Positions 41,280 to 51,588 of a stretch of DNA of 64,000 nucleotides are shown in pieces. The notes under the pieces were generated by a model. It was not told the origin of the DNA. It made no database searches and worked only from the letters and a program-made list of their open reading frames with translations. A program made the translations under genes and the position numbers. The stretch lies in the NCBI RefSeq assembly GCF_945605565.1, contig NZ_OX216966.1, positions 5,200,001 to 5,264,000 on the forward strand, written 5' to 3'. This stretch comes from Paenibacillus dendritiformis (lineage in GTDB: Bacteria > Bacillota > Bacilli > Paenibacillales > Paenibacillaceae). Numbering within the stretch: the stretch's first letter is position 1; every line of letters begins with the position of its first letter.

Positions 41280-42775
41280 GTCGGCATAACCTCCCCGGCT
41301 TCTTCTAACAGCAGTGCAATCAGCGAATCCGGCTGCGCCGTCTCCGCCTCGCGATAGACCTCCAAGCCCTGCTCGCGTATCGTTCGGCTCGTCATCGGGC
41401 CGATGGACAGCAATTTCATCGAGCGGAGCCGGGCTTGTTCTTCCGCACTCAATACGGAGAGCAGATGCTCTACCGAAGCGGAACTGGAAAAGCAGACGGC
41501 ATCAAACTTGCTCAAGTCAACAGGCCGCTCCGTCTCCAACACTTCCCGATACAGCGGCAAAGCAGCGAACTCGGCCGCTCCGACCAGTTCATCGGCCAAC
41601 TGTGCCGCATGCTTCTCGCATCCGGCGAGCAGCACCTTCGTCCCATGCCGCCAATTCCCGGCGCAGGCTTGACGGATGAGGTCCGCCGACCGTCTCGACA
41701 CGAGGACATCAGCGGCAAGGCCATATTCGCGCAGCTTCTCCTTCGTCAGCTTGCCGATCGCCGTCAGCCTGATCCCGCTCAGCGCACGGTTATCCTTCCC
41801 GGACTCCAACATCGCCTCGATGAACAAGGAGACGGCTTCCGCCGAAGTGAACAGGATTTCTGCGAACTCTGGCAAGGACGCCAGCACCGCGCTCATTTGA
41901 GCCGGATCTGGAAGTTTTTCAATCTGAATACCCGGATAAAGGGTGACCTCTCCGCCCAAAGCCGTAATCTGGGCGGCCAGTTCGCTTCGCCCGGCACGTG
42001 CCCGCGGAAGGAGAATATGCTTCCGGAACAGCGGTGCTTTCTCGAAAAAGTTCAATTTATCCCGCAGCTTCACCACATCGCCGACGACGATCAACCCGGG
42101 CGCCCCGATGTTGGCTTCCGCCACCTTGGCGCAGATTGTCGTCAGATCTCCGGTCACGGTCCGCTGACGGGAGCGGGATGCCCATTCGACCACGGCTGCG
42201 GCCGTGTCGGGGCGGCGTCCATGCTGGATCAAGTTCGCGCAGATCGATGGAAGCTGGGTCATCCCCATCAGGAAGATCAAGGTGCCGTCCAGCCGGGCCA
42301 AGCTTGTCCAATCGAGCGGATCGCTGCCTTCCTTCAAGTGTCCGGTGATCACGTGGAAGCTGGAGGCGCAGTCCCGATGCGTCACCGGGATGCCGGCATA
42401 GGCCAGCCCGCCGATCGCCGAGGTGATGCCGGGGACGACTTCGAAAGGAATGCCTGCGGCATGCAGGGTCTCGCCTTCCTCTCCTCCGCGCCCGAACACA
42501 TAAGGATCGCCGCTTTTTAGGCGAATGACTAATTTGTTCCGTTTCGCCTGATTCACGAGAATTTGCTCGATTTCCGCTTGCGGAATCGGGTGGTGAGACG
42601 GCTCCTTGCCCACGTATATCAGCTCGCAGTCTGGTTTGCGATCCTTCAGCAGCGCCGGATTCACGAGGCGGTCATAGACGATCACATCCGCCTGCCGTAT
42701 GAACTCCAGGGCTTTCACGGTTAACAGACCGGCTTCGCCTGGTCCGGCTCCGACAAGAACTACCTTGCCGCTCAT
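41276..42775 (-). CDS. cobA-hemD: Uroporphyrinogen-III methyltransferase / synthase fusion
   Basis: A 499-residue two-domain enzyme. Residues 1-240 are the SAM uroporphyrinogen-III C-methyltransferase (CobA/SUMT) with 'VGAGPGEAGLLTVKALEFI', 'RLKSGDPYVFGRGGEE' and 'VVPGITSAIGGLAYAGIPVTHR'. Residues about 255-495 are a HemD uroporphyrinogen-III synthase domain ('EILFTSAEAVSLFIEAM', 'LTAIGKLTKEKLREYG'). The fusion makes uroporphyrinogen III and turns it into precorrin-2, feeding cobalamin (and potentially sirohaem). Such CobA-HemD fusions are common in Firmicutes. Confidence 0.93.
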   Translation of the reverse strand: MSGKVVLVGAGPGEAGLLTVKALEFIRQADVIVYDRLVNPALLKDRKPDCELIYVGKEPSHHPIPQAEIEQILVNQAKRNKLVIRLKSGDPYVFGRGGEEGETLHAAGIPFEVVPGITSAIGGLAYAGIPVTHRDCASSFHVITGHLKEGSDPLDWTSLARLDGTLIFLMGMTQLPSICANLIQHGRRPDTAAAVVEWASRSRQRTVTGDLTTICAKVAEANIGAPGLIVVGDVVKLRDKLNFFEKAPLFRKHILLPRARAGRSELAAQITALGGEVTLYPGIQIEKLPDPAQMSAVLASLPEFAEILFTSAEAVSLFIEAMLESGKDNRALSGIRLTAIGKLTKEKLREYGLAADVLVSRRSADLIRQACAGNWRHGTKVLLAGCEKHAAQLADELVGAAEFAALPLYREVLETERPVDLSKFDAVCFSSSASVEHLLSVLSAEEQARLRSMKLLSIGPMTSRTIREQGLEVYREAETAQPDSLIALLLEEAGEVMPT

Positions 42776-42788
42776 CGGTGTTCCCCCT

Positions 42789-43535
42789 TTATTTCATATA
42801 TATTGTGTATTGTGCTAGCTCGTTGACGTCTGTAATGACATTCGGGTATTGCAGCGCCGGCCGCCGAATGACGACGCAAGGAATGCCGAGCTCCCGGCAA
42901 GCGGCGATTTTCTCGGCAAAGCCGCCCTTCGGCCCGCTTTCCTTCGTAATCATCACGTCCGCGCCGGTCTGGCGGAACAGCTCGGTATTCAATGCTTGGG
43001 AAAACGGTCCCTTCATCGCGATAATCTGATCAGCCAGCAGACCGAGCTGTTCGCAGGCCGCGATGACGTCCGACACAGGCAGCACTCTCGCGATGACATG
43101 CTTGCCGGGGAGCTTCGCCACATACTCCGGCAAGTTTTTGCTTCCGGTCGTCAGAAAAATGCGGTCGCCCAACGCCGCTGCGGCGCGGCATGCTTCATCA
43201 ATGTCACGGACGAGATGAAGATGGTCTGCCTCGCCGGATGACCTCTCATAGCGAACATAAGGAATATTCATGCTGCCGGCGGCGTTCATCGCATTCGCGG
43301 ACACTTCCACAGCGAACGGATGGGTCGCATCGACGACCAGGGAGACCGCCTTCTCGCGCATCACCCGGCACATGCCGGCTGCATCCAGCCGCTGGCAGAT
43401 GACCTGATCGGCATGCTGCTTCGCCAGCTGTTCCCCGTATTCGGTGGCCACGGACACGATATAGTCATGCCCGCGAGCGTGCAGCCAATCGCAAATATCG
43501 AGACTATCCGAGGTTCCGCCGAATATCAGGATCAT
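42789..43535 (-). CDS. cbiJ: Cobalt-precorrin-6A reductase
   Basis: NADPH-dependent reductase of 248 residues acting on cobalt-precorrin-6A. 'ILIFGGTSDSLDICDWL' is the start of the Rossmann-like fold, and 'DATHPFAVEVSANAMNA', 'FLTTGSKNLPEY' and 'GPFSQALNTELFRQTGADVMITKESG' are the CobK/CbiJ family landmarks. It overlaps cbiH by 4 bases. Confidence 0.92.
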   Translation of the reverse strand: MILIFGGTSDSLDICDWLHARGHDYIVSVATEYGEQLAKQHADQVICQRLDAAGMCRVMREKAVSLVVDATHPFAVEVSANAMNAAGSMNIPYVRYERSSGEADHLHLVRDIDEACRAAAALGDRIFLTTGSKNLPEYVAKLPGKHVIARVLPVSDVIAACEQLGLLADQIIAMKGPFSQALNTELFRQTGADVMITKESGPKGGFAEKIAACRELGIPCVVIRRPALQYPNVITDVNELAQYTIYMK

Positions 43536-44257
43536 AGCGTATAACCCCGTGGCGTGATCATGCGGCCACCGGAGACATAGGTTTCCTTGTTGCCGACGAT
43601 CACCATCGTCGTCATATCCACCTCTTCATAGTCGATGTCCGCCATCGTCGTCAGTATTTTTCGTTCTTCCTTGCGGCCGACATCCTTCACGATCCCGACC
43701 GGAGTGGAAGGCGATTTATAGGCCATCATCATTTCCAGGGCATGCTGCAGATGGTTCGCCCGGCCCTTGCTTCTCGGATTGTAGAAGCAGACGACAAAAT
43801 CGGCTTCCGCCGCCAGCTTCACCCGCTTCTCGATGACCTCCCAAGGCGTCATCAGATCGCTTAAGCTGATATGGCAAAAATCATGCATCAGGGGCGCTCC
43901 CAGTCTTGCCGCCGCGCCGATGCTCGCCGTGACGCCGGCCACGATTTCTACCTCAATCGCTGCTTGCTCTTTATCCACAATCTCGAGAATGAGGCCGGCC
44001 ATGCCGTAAATCCCGGCATCTCCGCTCGATACGACCGCTACCGTTTTGCCGGTCTTCGCAATATCGACAGCTTCCTGGCAGCGGTCGATTTCCTTCCGCA
44101 TCCCCGTTTTGACGACTTCTTTCCCCTGGATCAGCTCTTCGATCAGCCGGATATACGTAATGTAGCCCACGATCACATCCGCTTTTTGAATGGCGGCGAG
44201 CGCCTCTCCGGTCATCATGTCTCTCTCGCCCGGCCCAATTCCTACCACATAAATCAT
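43532..44257 (-). CDS. cbiH: Cobalt-precorrin-3 C17-methyltransferase
   Basis: Methylates C17 and drives ring contraction. The 241-residue protein has the tetrapyrrole methylase landmarks 'VVGIGPGERDMMTGEALAAI', 'VAVVSSGDAGIYGMAGL' and 'DFVVCFYNPRSKGR', the last typical of CobJ/CbiH. It overlaps cbiG by 4 bases. Confidence 0.93.
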   Translation of the reverse strand: MIYVVGIGPGERDMMTGEALAAIQKADVIVGYITYIRLIEELIQGKEVVKTGMRKEIDRCQEAVDIAKTGKTVAVVSSGDAGIYGMAGLILEIVDKEQAAIEVEIVAGVTASIGAAARLGAPLMHDFCHISLSDLMTPWEVIEKRVKLAAEADFVVCFYNPRSKGRANHLQHALEMMMAYKSPSTPVGIVKDVGRKEERKILTTMADIDYEEVDMTTMVIVGNKETYVSGGRMITPRGYTL

Positions 44258-45315
44258 GCCTTCACCCCATCGCTTAGTTTCGTTCTCTCTCCCATCGCCA
44301 TCGTGATTCCATTGACGGCGAACCTTGGCGTCAACACCCGGCCCCCGCTGGCAAGATCAGCCGCGGATAGCGCGACGCTGCCTACCTTCACAGTCTGTCT
44401 GACGAACTCGGATACCGGATACTTGCCCTCGACTTCACGCAGTTGATCGGCCGTATACGTGATGAAGGGGCAATTCCATTGTTCCGCCAAGTGCTTGATC
44501 GCCGGTTCATCCTTTTTGACATCGATACTGGCCATGACGGCAAAGGAATGCGGATCGGTATCATGCCGGAGGCAAAAATCAGCAAACGCCTGCCTCATCT
44601 GTTCAGGCTCGGTGTGCTTGCGGCATCCGACGCCAAGCACCCGTGTCCGGGGAACCAGCTTCACCGTGTGCACCTTCAATTCCGGCAGGCGATACCGATG
44701 CGTGACCCACACCAAGGCTTCGGCCTGTTCCGGAAGCTCATGCGGATTGGTGATTGGCGTGAAGCCCCGCCGGTCGATCTCTACCGGCACTTCTTCGTAC
44801 AGGCACACGGTTTTCCCGGCGGCCAATAGCCCGTTGATTCGCTTGCAGTTCTCGCGAAAATCCGGGATCCATCCCGGGACGGACGGCACGATCATGTCGA
44901 GCGCCGCCACCTGCTGAACGTCTGTTGCCGTCGTAATTACGGGGGCTGCTCCCGTCAGCTCCGCCAGCTTGCGGGCCAAGTCATTGGCTCCGCCCACATG
45001 TCCGGACAATAGACTGATCGCGTGCTGTCCTTTCTCATCCATCACCACGACCGCCGGATCATACAGCTTGTCTGTGATGACGGGAGCCAGTGTCCGGACG
45101 GCAATCCCTGCCGCCATAATGCAGACCAGCGCATCATATTGCTGGAAAAGGAGTCGCATCCCCGTTGCGAAATCCGGTTCAAGCGCAGCAAACCCTTCGG
45201 ATTGCAGCTTCGCGGGCACATAGCAATCGGCCGCCAGCGCCTCCTTGATGGAGGCGGCAAGCGCCTTGCCAATGGCCGTCACCGCAATAATGGCGGTGTT
45301 CTTATCTGTACTCAT
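44254..45315 (-). CDS. cbiG: Cobalt-precorrin-5A hydrolase
   Basis: Opens the lactone ring of cobalt-precorrin-5A and releases acetaldehyde. The 353-residue protein has an N-terminal CbiG domain ('[17 protein letters not shown]', '[26 protein letters not shown]' regions) and a C-terminal domain with '[19 protein letters not shown]' and '[20 protein letters not shown]'. It overlaps cbiF by 14 bases. Confidence 0.93.
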   Translation of the reverse strand: MSTDKNTAIIAVTAIGKALAASIKEALAADCYVPAKLQSEGFAALEPDFATGMRLLFQQYDALVCIMAAGIAVRTLAPVITDKLYDPAVVVMDEKGQHAISLLSGHVGGANDLARKLAELTGAAPVITTATDVQQVAALDMIVPSVPGWIPDFRENCKRINGLLAAGKTVCLYEEVPVEIDRRGFTPITNPHELPEQAEALVWVTHRYRLPELKVHTVKLVPRTRVLGVGCRKHTEPEQMRQAFADFCLRHDTDPHSFAVMASIDVKKDEPAIKHLAEQWNCPFITYTADQLREVEGKYPVSEFVRQTVKVGSVALSAADLASGGRVLTPRFAVNGITMAMGERTKLSDGVKA

Positions 45316-46051
45316 GCGAGAAATCCTTGTCGTACAGCTTGGAATAATAATAGGTCTCGCCCAGAAAATCCCCTACCATAATGAGCGCCGTTTTCGTGAT
45401 GCCCTGCTCCTTGACTTTGGCGGCAATATCGCGCAGGGTTCCGGTCACTTGCTTTTCATCCGCCCAAGTTGCTTTATAGATGACGGCTGCCGAGGTATCC
45501 TCCGGATATCCGCCTGCCACCAGTTCGGCCACCACGTCCTCGACCGCTTGCACCGACAGGAAAATAACCATCGAGGTGCGGTGCGCGGCGAAGGATCGCA
45601 GCGATTCCCTGTCCGGAACCGGCGTTCTGCCCTCCATGCGCGTAATAATCACGCTTTGGCTCACTTCCGGCACGGTATACTCGACGCCGAGCTGCGAGGC
45701 CGCGCCCAGGAATGAACTTACCCCCGGGGTGCAGGTGAACTCGATATCCCGTTTTTTCATTTCCTCGATTTGTTCCCGGATCGACCCATAGATCGAAAAG
45801 TCTCCGGTCTGCAGGCGGACAACTTGCTTCCCGGCCCGCACGCCTTGTTCCATGCAATCGATAATCTCCATCAAATCCATCATGGCGCTGTTGTAGATTT
45901 CGCAGCCTTCCTTGCAGTACTCCAGCAAATCCGGGTTCACCAGCGAACCGGCATAAATGACGACATCCGCCTCTTTCAGGAGGTTGTATCCTCGCAATGT
46001 AATGAGTTCTTTATGTCCGGGTCCCGCCCCGACAAAATGCACTTTCGTCAT
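45302..46051 (-). CDS. cbiF: Cobalt-precorrin-4 C11-methyltransferase
   Basis: SAM methylase of 249 residues. The ATG at 46051 has AAAGGAG upstream; the longer frame lies inside cbiT. Landmarks are '[19 protein letters not shown]', '[18 protein letters not shown]', '[18 protein letters not shown]' and '[28 protein letters not shown]', all typical of CobM/CbiF. It starts in a 4-base overlap with the cbiT stop. Confidence 0.93.
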   Translation of the reverse strand: MTKVHFVGAGPGHKELITLRGYNLLKEADVVIYAGSLVNPDLLEYCKEGCEIYNSAMMDLMEIIDCMEQGVRAGKQVVRLQTGDFSIYGSIREQIEEMKKRDIEFTCTPGVSSFLGAASQLGVEYTVPEVSQSVIITRMEGRTPVPDRESLRSFAAHRTSMVIFLSVQAVEDVVAELVAGGYPEDTSAAVIYKATWADEKQVTGTLRDIAAKVKEQGITKTALIMVGDFLGETYYYSKLYDKDFSHEYR

Positions 46052-46623
46052 GCTGTCCCGCTCCTTTCTTTTTGGCAAGCGATAATGAAGGTCGGATTTT
46101 GGGGCTTGAAATAATGCCCTTGTCCAAGTTCTTGCCATTTCGACACCTGCATTTGAATGATCTCGACTTCATGCCAGGGCCCTTGTTCGAGATAGGCTGC
46201 CGCTTCGAGGGCATTTTCCATCAAGATGAAATTGAGCACAAGCTGACCGCCCGGCTGAAGCAAGGCATGGCTCCAATCGATGATCTCCGTTAATTGCCCC
46301 CCGCTGCCGCCGACAAAAATAGCGTCGAACACGATATTGTCCAGCGGGATGGGAGCCTCTGCCGCCACGATCTCCACATTGTCCAGCCCGAACTGCCGCC
46401 GGTTCTGTTCGATTAAGGACAGCGCCTCTTCGTTCCGTTCTATCGCGGTTACCGCCACATGGGGGAACATCTTCGCAACCTGGAGCGCTACGCTGCCCGT
46501 GCCGGCTCCGACGTCGAGAACACGTCGGCTTGTCTCGTCCAAAGCTAATTTGTCAATGGATACGGCGCGGACCTCCGCCTTGGTCATCGGTGTCTTGCCG
46601 CGAATAAATGCTTCATCCCTCAT
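46048..46623 (-). CDS. cbiT: Cobalt-precorrin-6B C15-methyltransferase (decarboxylating)
   Basis: Class I methyltransferase of 191 residues that methylates C15 and removes the C12 acetate carboxyl, paired with CbiE. The opening '[20 protein letters not shown]' and SAM motif '[16 protein letters not shown]' with '[11 protein letters not shown]' are diagnostic of CbiT. It overlaps cbiE by 11 bases. In some species CbiE and CbiT are fused (CobL); here they are separate. Confidence 0.94.
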   Translation of the reverse strand: MRDEAFIRGKTPMTKAEVRAVSIDKLALDETSRRVLDVGAGTGSVALQVAKMFPHVAVTAIERNEEALSLIEQNRRQFGLDNVEIVAAEAPIPLDNIVFDAIFVGGSGGQLTEIIDWSHALLQPGGQLVLNFILMENALEAAAYLEQGPWHEVEIIQMQVSKWQELGQGHYFKPQNPTFIIACQKERSGTA

Positions 46624-47218
46624 CCAAAATCACCACCACATTCATATCATAGTGAGCCGCCACTTGCTCCGGCTTCAACCGATGCAACCGTTCCTCGGGA
46701 TAGCTGAGGTTTTCTCCGATAATGAGCGTTTTGTGCAGCTTCCTTTGCAGAATTTCCTCAGCGATTTCCGCAGGGCCAATCTTGCTGTCCGTGACCATCG
46801 CCACTTTCGGATGCGCAAGCAGAAAGTCGAAGTCAGGCTGCTTGCCGTGGCTGCTCGTAATATACAGGTCGTTCATGGCAATGCCGCAGCGGCTGCATAA
46901 ATATTGAATCGAGCTGATCCCGGGTACAATCTGAAGCTGTTCCTGTGGAAATCTGTCCAATGCCCATTTTCCGATGCCATACATTAACGGGTCTCCGGAG
47001 GCGAGCAGCACGATGTCCTGGCCGATCCTCTCGCGCAGAAAGGCTTCCAGCTCCGACAACTGCGAGGGCAGCAGCTTGCGTTCGGCCGGGTTGTCCGGCG
47101 GAATATCGCTGAGCTGCCGCTTCGAGCCGACAATCACGTCCGCCTTCTGTATGAGCAAGGCGCCTGCACTGGTCAGCAGCTCCGGACTGCCCGGGCCAAT
47201 ACCGACAATATGAATCAT
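46613..47218 (-). CDS. cbiE: Cobalt-precorrin-7 C5-methyltransferase
   Basis: Tetrapyrrole methylase of 201 residues. I start it at ATG 47218, which forms an ATGA overlap with the cbiD stop and sits 8 bases from AGGAGG; the ATG at 47224 is only 2 bases from that site. Landmarks are '[19 protein letters not shown]', 'VVGSKRQL' and '[19 protein letters not shown]', typical of CbiE. Confidence 0.92.
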   Translation of the reverse strand: MIHIVGIGPGSPELLTSAGALLIQKADVIVGSKRQLSDIPPDNPAERKLLPSQLSELEAFLRERIGQDIVLLASGDPLMYGIGKWALDRFPQEQLQIVPGISSIQYLCSRCGIAMNDLYITSSHGKQPDFDFLLAHPKVAMVTDSKIGPAEIAEEILQRKLHKTLIIGENLSYPEERLHRLKPEQVAAHYDMNVVVILDEG

Positions 47219-48336
47219 GGCCATGCCTCCTTGATGGTTGAGATGTCGCAGGTGGAAGCCAGCATTCCGCGATCCGTCGAGAACGTAATGACATCGATAT
47301 CCACTGCCGGTTTGCTGTATTTCAAAAACTGTACTGCCCGTTCTTTCACTTTGTCCGTAATGGTCTGAAAAACCTCGCTATACCCTTCCGCCACCATAAT
47401 TTCACCCGCCGCTTCCGTGGTCGCGCAGGCCGCAATTCGCTGGAGCAGGGGAAGGGGCGCGCCGGCCAGCGCCAGGTTCGCCACCATGATCTCTGCCCGC
47501 GCATCCGCGTCCTTGCTGTACGTGGTGAAAATGCCGGCGGATACTTTTATTAACTTGCCGAAATGGCCCACCATCAGCACATGTTCAAACGCGAGGCGCT
47601 GCGTCTCCTTGAGCATGTAGCCGACGAAATTGCTCATCGAGACCACGTATTTGCCGTCGATGCCAAGCTGCTCTTCGACAAAGCGCTCCCCGTAATTCCC
47701 GGGAACGAGAATGATTTTCCGGAAGCCCTGCGCTTTTTTCATTTCCAGCTCGATGGACAGCGACTGCTTCCATCCTTCATCGGACATCGGAGTTACGATT
47801 CCGGTCGTCCCCAGAATCGAGATTCCGCCGATAATCCCGAGGCGGCTGTTCATGGTGCGCTCGGCGCGCTCTTCGCCTTCCGGCGCGAAAATAACAACAT
47901 CCGCCCCGCGGTCAGGGCCAATCTCTTCCCGTACGGCCGCGGTAATCATGCGGCGCGGCACCGGATTGATAGCCGCTTCCCCAACCGGGACCGCGATGCC
48001 CTTCTGCGTCACGCGCCCTATGCCTTGCCCGCCGTCGATGCGGATCTCCCCGCCGGCATTCAAGGTGACCTGCGCAAAAATCCACATCCCATGCGTCGCA
48101 TCGATATCATCACCGCCGTCTTTTTGCACGGCGGCCGTGGCCGTATGCCGATCGAACTGCTGCTTGTCCACCGGAAGCTGCAGGGTCGTTCCGTTCGGCG
48201 TGATGATCGTCACCCCGGCGATCTTCTCCTGCTTGATGATCATGGCCGCTGCCGCTTTGGCCGCCGCTGCCGCGCAAGTGCCTGTCGTATAGCCCTTGCG
48301 CAATTTTTTCCCCTCGTAATATACGTAATCTTCCAT
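47215..48336 (-). CDS. cbiD: Cobalt-precorrin-5B C1-methyltransferase
   Basis: Methylates C1 in the anaerobic route. The 373-residue protein has the CbiD signatures '[20 protein letters not shown]' at the N-terminus, '[20 protein letters not shown]' in the middle and '[20 protein letters not shown]' later. Presence of cbiD, cbiG and cbiK together marks the oxygen-independent pathway. It begins 14 bases after cbiC. Confidence 0.94.
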   Translation of the reverse strand: MEDYVYYEGKKLRKGYTTGTCAAAAAKAAAAMIIKQEKIAGVTIITPNGTTLQLPVDKQQFDRHTATAAVQKDGGDDIDATHGMWIFAQVTLNAGGEIRIDGGQGIGRVTQKGIAVPVGEAAINPVPRRMITAAVREEIGPDRGADVVIFAPEGEERAERTMNSRLGIIGGISILGTTGIVTPMSDEGWKQSLSIELEMKKAQGFRKIILVPGNYGERFVEEQLGIDGKYVVSMSNFVGYMLKETQRLAFEHVLMVGHFGKLIKVSAGIFTTYSKDADARAEIMVANLALAGAPLPLLQRIAACATTEAAGEIMVAEGYSEVFQTITDKVKERAVQFLKYSKPAVDIDVITFSTDRGMLASTCDISTIKEAWP

Positions 48337-48350
48337 CGGGCCACCTCTTC

Positions 48351-48983
48351 TTACATCGCGTACAGCACGGCGTTCATAATGGCCGCCGCCAGATTGCTTC
48401 CGCCCTTCCGCCCGCGGGCCACGACCGCCGGAATGTCGCTTTCATAAAGCGCTTCTTTGGATTCGGCCGCCCCGACAAATCCAACCGGCACGCCGACGAC
48501 CGCCTCCACGTCCAACTCGCCTGCAACCGCCATCTCCAGAATTTGATAGACGGCGGTAGGCGCATTGCCGATGACAAACAATTTCTTGCCTTCTTCTTTG
48601 GCGGCAAGCTGAATTCCGGCCATGGAGCGGGTGATGCCTTGCTGACGAGCCACCTCCGCCGTTTCCGGTTCATTGACGTAGCAGCGGTAGCGACAGCCGT
48701 ATTGCTCCAGCAGCTTTTTATTGATGCCGCTCAGGGCCATATTCGTATCGGTAAAAATGATGCCGCCCTCCCGGATCGTTTCGCGTATTTTCGTCAAGGC
48801 ATCATGGGTGAAGACGAGATTATCCAAATAGTCAAAATCCGCCGTCGTATGAATCGCCCGCTTCATGACCAGCTCCTCTTCCCGGTTGCGGAACGTATAG
48901 TCCGGTCTTGTTTCCGTAATGATGTCCTGTATGATTTCAAAGCTTTTTTCTTCAATCCGCTTGGGGTTTTTGATGTAATCCAT
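48351..48983 (-). CDS. cbiC: Cobalt-precorrin-8 methylmutase
   Basis: Moves the methyl group from C11 to C12 to give cobyrinic acid. The 210-residue protein carries '[15 protein letters not shown]' with the catalytic His, '[14 protein letters not shown]' and '[23 protein letters not shown]', the CbiC/CobH core. It is the first gene of the operon, with AAAAGGAG before its ATG, directly behind a cobalamin riboswitch. Confidence 0.95.
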   Translation of the reverse strand: MDYIKNPKRIEEKSFEIIQDIITETRPDYTFRNREEELVMKRAIHTTADFDYLDNLVFTHDALTKIRETIREGGIIFTDTNMALSGINKKLLEQYGCRYRCYVNEPETAEVARQQGITRSMAGIQLAAKEEGKKLFVIGNAPTAVYQILEMAVAGELDVEAVVGVPVGFVGAAESKEALYESDIPAVVARGRKGGSNLAAAIMNAVLYAM

Positions 48984-49033
48984 CTTTCCCTCTCCTTTTC
49001 GTGAGTTTCAATACAACCGCTAAAAAAGGGAAC

Positions 49034-49063
49034 AAAAAAACACGAAACCTGAAGGTCCCGTGT
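49034..49063 (-). terminator. Riboswitch-controlled terminator before cbiC
   Basis: ACACG..ACCT..AGGT..CGTGT forms a nested stem and is followed on the minus strand by a run of T. An alternative perfect hairpin, AGTGTGTTC with GAACACACT (49089-49113), lies just upstream. Ligand-dependent choice between structures would stop or allow transcription into the operon. Confidence 0.7.
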
Positions 49064-49114
49064 CCATACGAAGAAAAGGCCGTATCCAAGTGTGTTCGCC
49101 AAATGAACACACTG

Positions 49115-49330
49115 GTGCCTGGGTTCTCTGCAATAGACAACTGTTCCCTTAGAAGTTGCTGCAAGGCTGAACAGAGGAGGTCTCCTGACTTGACATCATT
49201 CTACTTTCCCGCCTTCCCAGAAATAATTCCAGTGACATGAATGGGATTTCGTCCGCTTCACAGTAGCTAGGGCCTGTAGAGGAATCGCACCTCTTTCCCT
49301 GATCTCCGCTCAGTTTTCTATTCAATTTTT
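49115..49330 (-). promoter_or_regulatory. Cobalamin riboswitch
   Basis: Read on the minus strand, the conserved elements appear in order: AGGGAAAGAGGTGCGATTCC, then ACAGGCCC with GCTACTGT, then CACTGG and GGGAAGGC, and finally the B12 box AAGTCAGGAGACCTCC near 49176-49191. This is the class I cobalamin riboswitch layout. It lies in the leader of cbiC and should lower operon expression when adenosylcobalamin is abundant. The exact ends are approximate. Confidence 0.9.
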
Positions 49331-49445
49331 ATCAGGTTCAATTTTTTTCACTTGAATTGCGTGAATCTCTTAGATGAATCATAGCTTGACTTCCATCGTG
49401 CCGCCTGTGACAGAACTCACTGCACGCCGGTTTGCCGGATGACAA

Positions 49446-49488
49446 AAAGAGCGTTTCAAGCCTGCTGACGGGCTCAAACGCTCTTTAT
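49446..49488. terminator. Terminator of the chemoreceptor gene
   Basis: AAAGAGCGTTT pairs with AAACGCTCTTT around an inner AGCC/GGGCT pairing. It lies between the minus-strand chemoreceptor and the riboswitch promoter region and can work both ways. Confidence 0.8.
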
Positions 49489-49520
49489 GAAATCTTTGCG
49501 ATAGCAATGTCCAGCCTTTG

Positions 49521-50441
49521 TTACATCATTTCGCTCAGGGTTTTCGCCTGCGCATCCAGATTACCCGCTGCTTTGCCGATTTTGGCAAATTCCTCGGTAG
49601 CTTGCTGAATTTGATGCTGACATTCGACGATTCCGTTCCGGGAGTTTTTCGTCCCCCCGCCAACCTGTCCTACCTTATCGGCGATTCTCTCGATGGCGGC
49701 TTGGACATTTTTGGCCGCCTCTTGGACGTGCTCGGCCAGCTTCCGTACCTCGGCGGCCACCACCTGAAACCCGAGGCCATGCTCCCCGGCATGGGCCGCC
49801 TCAATCGCCGCGTTCAGGCCCAGCAGATGGGTTTGCGAAGCAAAATCCCGGATCATCTGAACAATTCCTGTGATGGATTTGTGTTCAACTTCCAATTGCC
49901 GCAGAAGGGTTAAGTTGTCTTCACTGTCCGTCACCGCGCGCTGAATAGCTGCCTCAACCTGCTGGTTGCGCTCCACGCCTTCTTCCGTGCGCTTCAGCAA
50001 ATCTTCCGCCATCAGCCGCAGCTCATCCTTCATTCGGGAGGCGGCGTTTTCCCTTGGCGTGATGTCGGTCGCCACCTTCAAGACGGCTACTGTGCAGCCC
50101 TTATCGTCAAGGACCGGCATATACGTTGCTTCCAGCCATACCAGGTCCCCATTCTTCGCTACCCGGGCGATCTTCTGTTGAAATTTTATACCGTTCCGCA
50201 AATTCTCCCAAAACGTATCATACTCTGCACTTCCGATAAACTGTTGCGTGCAAAACATCCGGTGATGTTTTCCGACAAGTTCTGACGCTGTATACCCCAT
50301 TGTCTGGGCAAACAGATGGTTCGCCCAAAGTACTTCACCCTCGATGTTAAACTCGATCATGGCGAGCGACTGCTCTATTGCGGCCAGCACCGCTTGCTCC
50401 TCCAGCACTTGTGTACTTTTCTGCCTGATCCCACTATTCAT
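49521..50441 (-). CDS. Soluble PAS-domain methyl-accepting chemotaxis protein
   Basis: A 306-residue cytosolic chemoreceptor. An N-terminal PAS domain (about 15-130: '[31 protein letters not shown]' in essence, with '[13 protein letters not shown]' at its end) is followed by a short MCP signalling domain with the hairpin-tip region '[41 protein letters not shown]'. There is no membrane helix and the signalling domain is shorter than in classical receptors. The PAS may hold haem or FAD for redox or oxygen sensing; unproven. It starts right after the remains of a histidine kinase gene. Confidence 0.88.
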   Translation of the reverse strand: MNSGIRQKSTQVLEEQAVLAAIEQSLAMIEFNIEGEVLWANHLFAQTMGYTASELVGKHHRMFCTQQFIGSAEYDTFWENLRNGIKFQQKIARVAKNGDLVWLEATYMPVLDDKGCTVAVLKVATDITPRENAASRMKDELRLMAEDLLKRTEEGVERNQQVEAAIQRAVTDSEDNLTLLRQLEVEHKSITGIVQMIRDFASQTHLLGLNAAIEAAHAGEHGLGFQVVAAEVRKLAEHVQEAAKNVQAAIERIADKVGQVGGGTKNSRNGIVECQHQIQQATEEFAKIGKAAGNLDAQAKTLSEMM

Positions 50442-50650
50442 TCATGCGCATCTCCCTTTTTTCATGCCATTGCAGCAGGCCTGCCATCCATACCTGCTTG
50501 CCCCCGGTTCGATTCCGACCTCTATATCCCCGCCCATGAGATGGCGCAACCGCTGGCTGATGGCCAAGCCCCAGTCCGGCACCTCGATATTTGCACATTG
50601 ATGAATGATCAGCTTGTTGCGTGTGGACATACCGCGAATAAGATCTACCA
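50442..50650 (-). pseudogene. Frameshifted histidine kinase ATPase-domain relic
   Basis: The minus strand encodes 'QADHSSMCKYRGAGLGL' and, after removal of one G from a G-run, continues 'AISQRLRHLMGGDIEVGIEPG'. This is the N/G2-box end of a HATPase domain of hybrid-type sensor kinases (typical form QADSSTTRKYGGTGLGLAI). Only this end survives and a single-base shift breaks it. It abuts the chemoreceptor start. Confidence 0.7.
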
Positions 50651-50786
50651 ATTTTTATGTAAATAAACTCTATTTTTATGAATTGGTATTACTTTCGTCC
50701 TGTTTTCTAAGCTGATGTTCAATATGCCTTAGGACTTTTTAATTATATAACATAGATCTCCACCATTTTTGAAACAAAAAATTTGG

Positions 50787-50833
50787 GGCTGTCCCATCTG
50801 CAGTGTTTCGCTGCAGTGATGAGACAACCCCTC
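50787..50833. terminator. Long stem-loop of terminator type
   Basis: GGGGCTGTC...CTGCAG and CTGCAG...GACAACCCC form a long imperfect stem. The nearest genes point away, so it may be part of a dispersed repeat. The stretch 50652-51033 otherwise has no gene. Confidence 0.45.
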
Positions 50834-51033
50834 ATTCTCCAAGCTCGGCTTGCCGAAATAATGCAAAAATACAGGTTTCCACTATGAGGTGTCGCACGTT
50901 AGAGGGATTCCTGCAAAACTGCAGGAATTTCAGGCTTTGTCATAGATAGGAAGCAAAAATCGGCGAAAATAATGTATTTTAACAGGAGTTTAATCAAATA
51001 CGGGCATAAATAGCGCAAATTCCTGCATTCATC

Positions 51034-51203
51034 AGGCTGTTGGAAAACCCCTGTTTTTTGCGAAGGGGTGGAGATTGTCCATTTTCCTACTCAAAACTTG
51101 GCACGCATAGCGTTTTCAATCGATTTTTTCTACGGAGAGACGAGATCCACCAGATAAAAAATGAATTGGAGAAAATTCCCACAGGCTTCTCAACGGCCTG
51201 ATT
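51034..51203. repeat. Imperfect direct repeat, copy 1 (about 170 bp)
   Basis: Highly similar to 51579-51750. Shared landmarks are GGGGTGGAGATTGTCC, TCCTACTCAAAACTTGGCAC and TTTTTTCTACGGAGAGACG. It encodes no protein in any frame that is conserved between the copies. Confidence 0.8.
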
Positions 51204-51300
51204 TTACGGGATCCAAGAGACCACGTCGGATCCTGGGGGCATCATCACCTCCAGGAGGTATCATCGCCTCGTTGCCTCTCGGGGCTTGAACGTGTGGAGG

Positions 51301-51588
51301 GAATTGCTGCTATTTTACAGGAATTTCGGCTCAATGAGTCCACATTTCGAGGAATTGCTGCACAGTTACATCATTTTAGGCCCTTTTGAGCTAAGTTGAA
51401 GAGAAACGGGTGAAATTGCTGCAGTTTTGCAGGATTCCCTTTCTGGTAAAGTCGTCCATATCGAATTGCTGTATTTGCGCAGGATTTTGCCTACTGAATC
51501 AACGTGTCTTGAGAAATCGTGTAGTTTTGCGGATTTTGCCTACCGGATAGACGTGTCTAGGGAAATGGTGCAGTTTTCAGGTCGTTGG
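51301..51588. repeat. Degenerate tandem repeat, period about 50 bp
   Basis: Units beginning GAATTGCTGC or variants start at about 51301, 51352, 51412, 51463, 51513 and 51562. Each carries a following 'TTTTGCAGGATTTTGCCT'-like segment. Spacing is 49-51 bases with one 60-base unit. Single units also appear near 50865 and 50913. The function is unknown; it lies between the two copies of the larger direct repeat. Confidence 0.7.

Noticed and set aside
41435..42520. 361-codon frame opposite cobA/hemD, and similar frames opposite other cbi genes
   Set aside because: The sense strand encodes well-recognised pathway enzymes; the antisense products match nothing and lack start signals.
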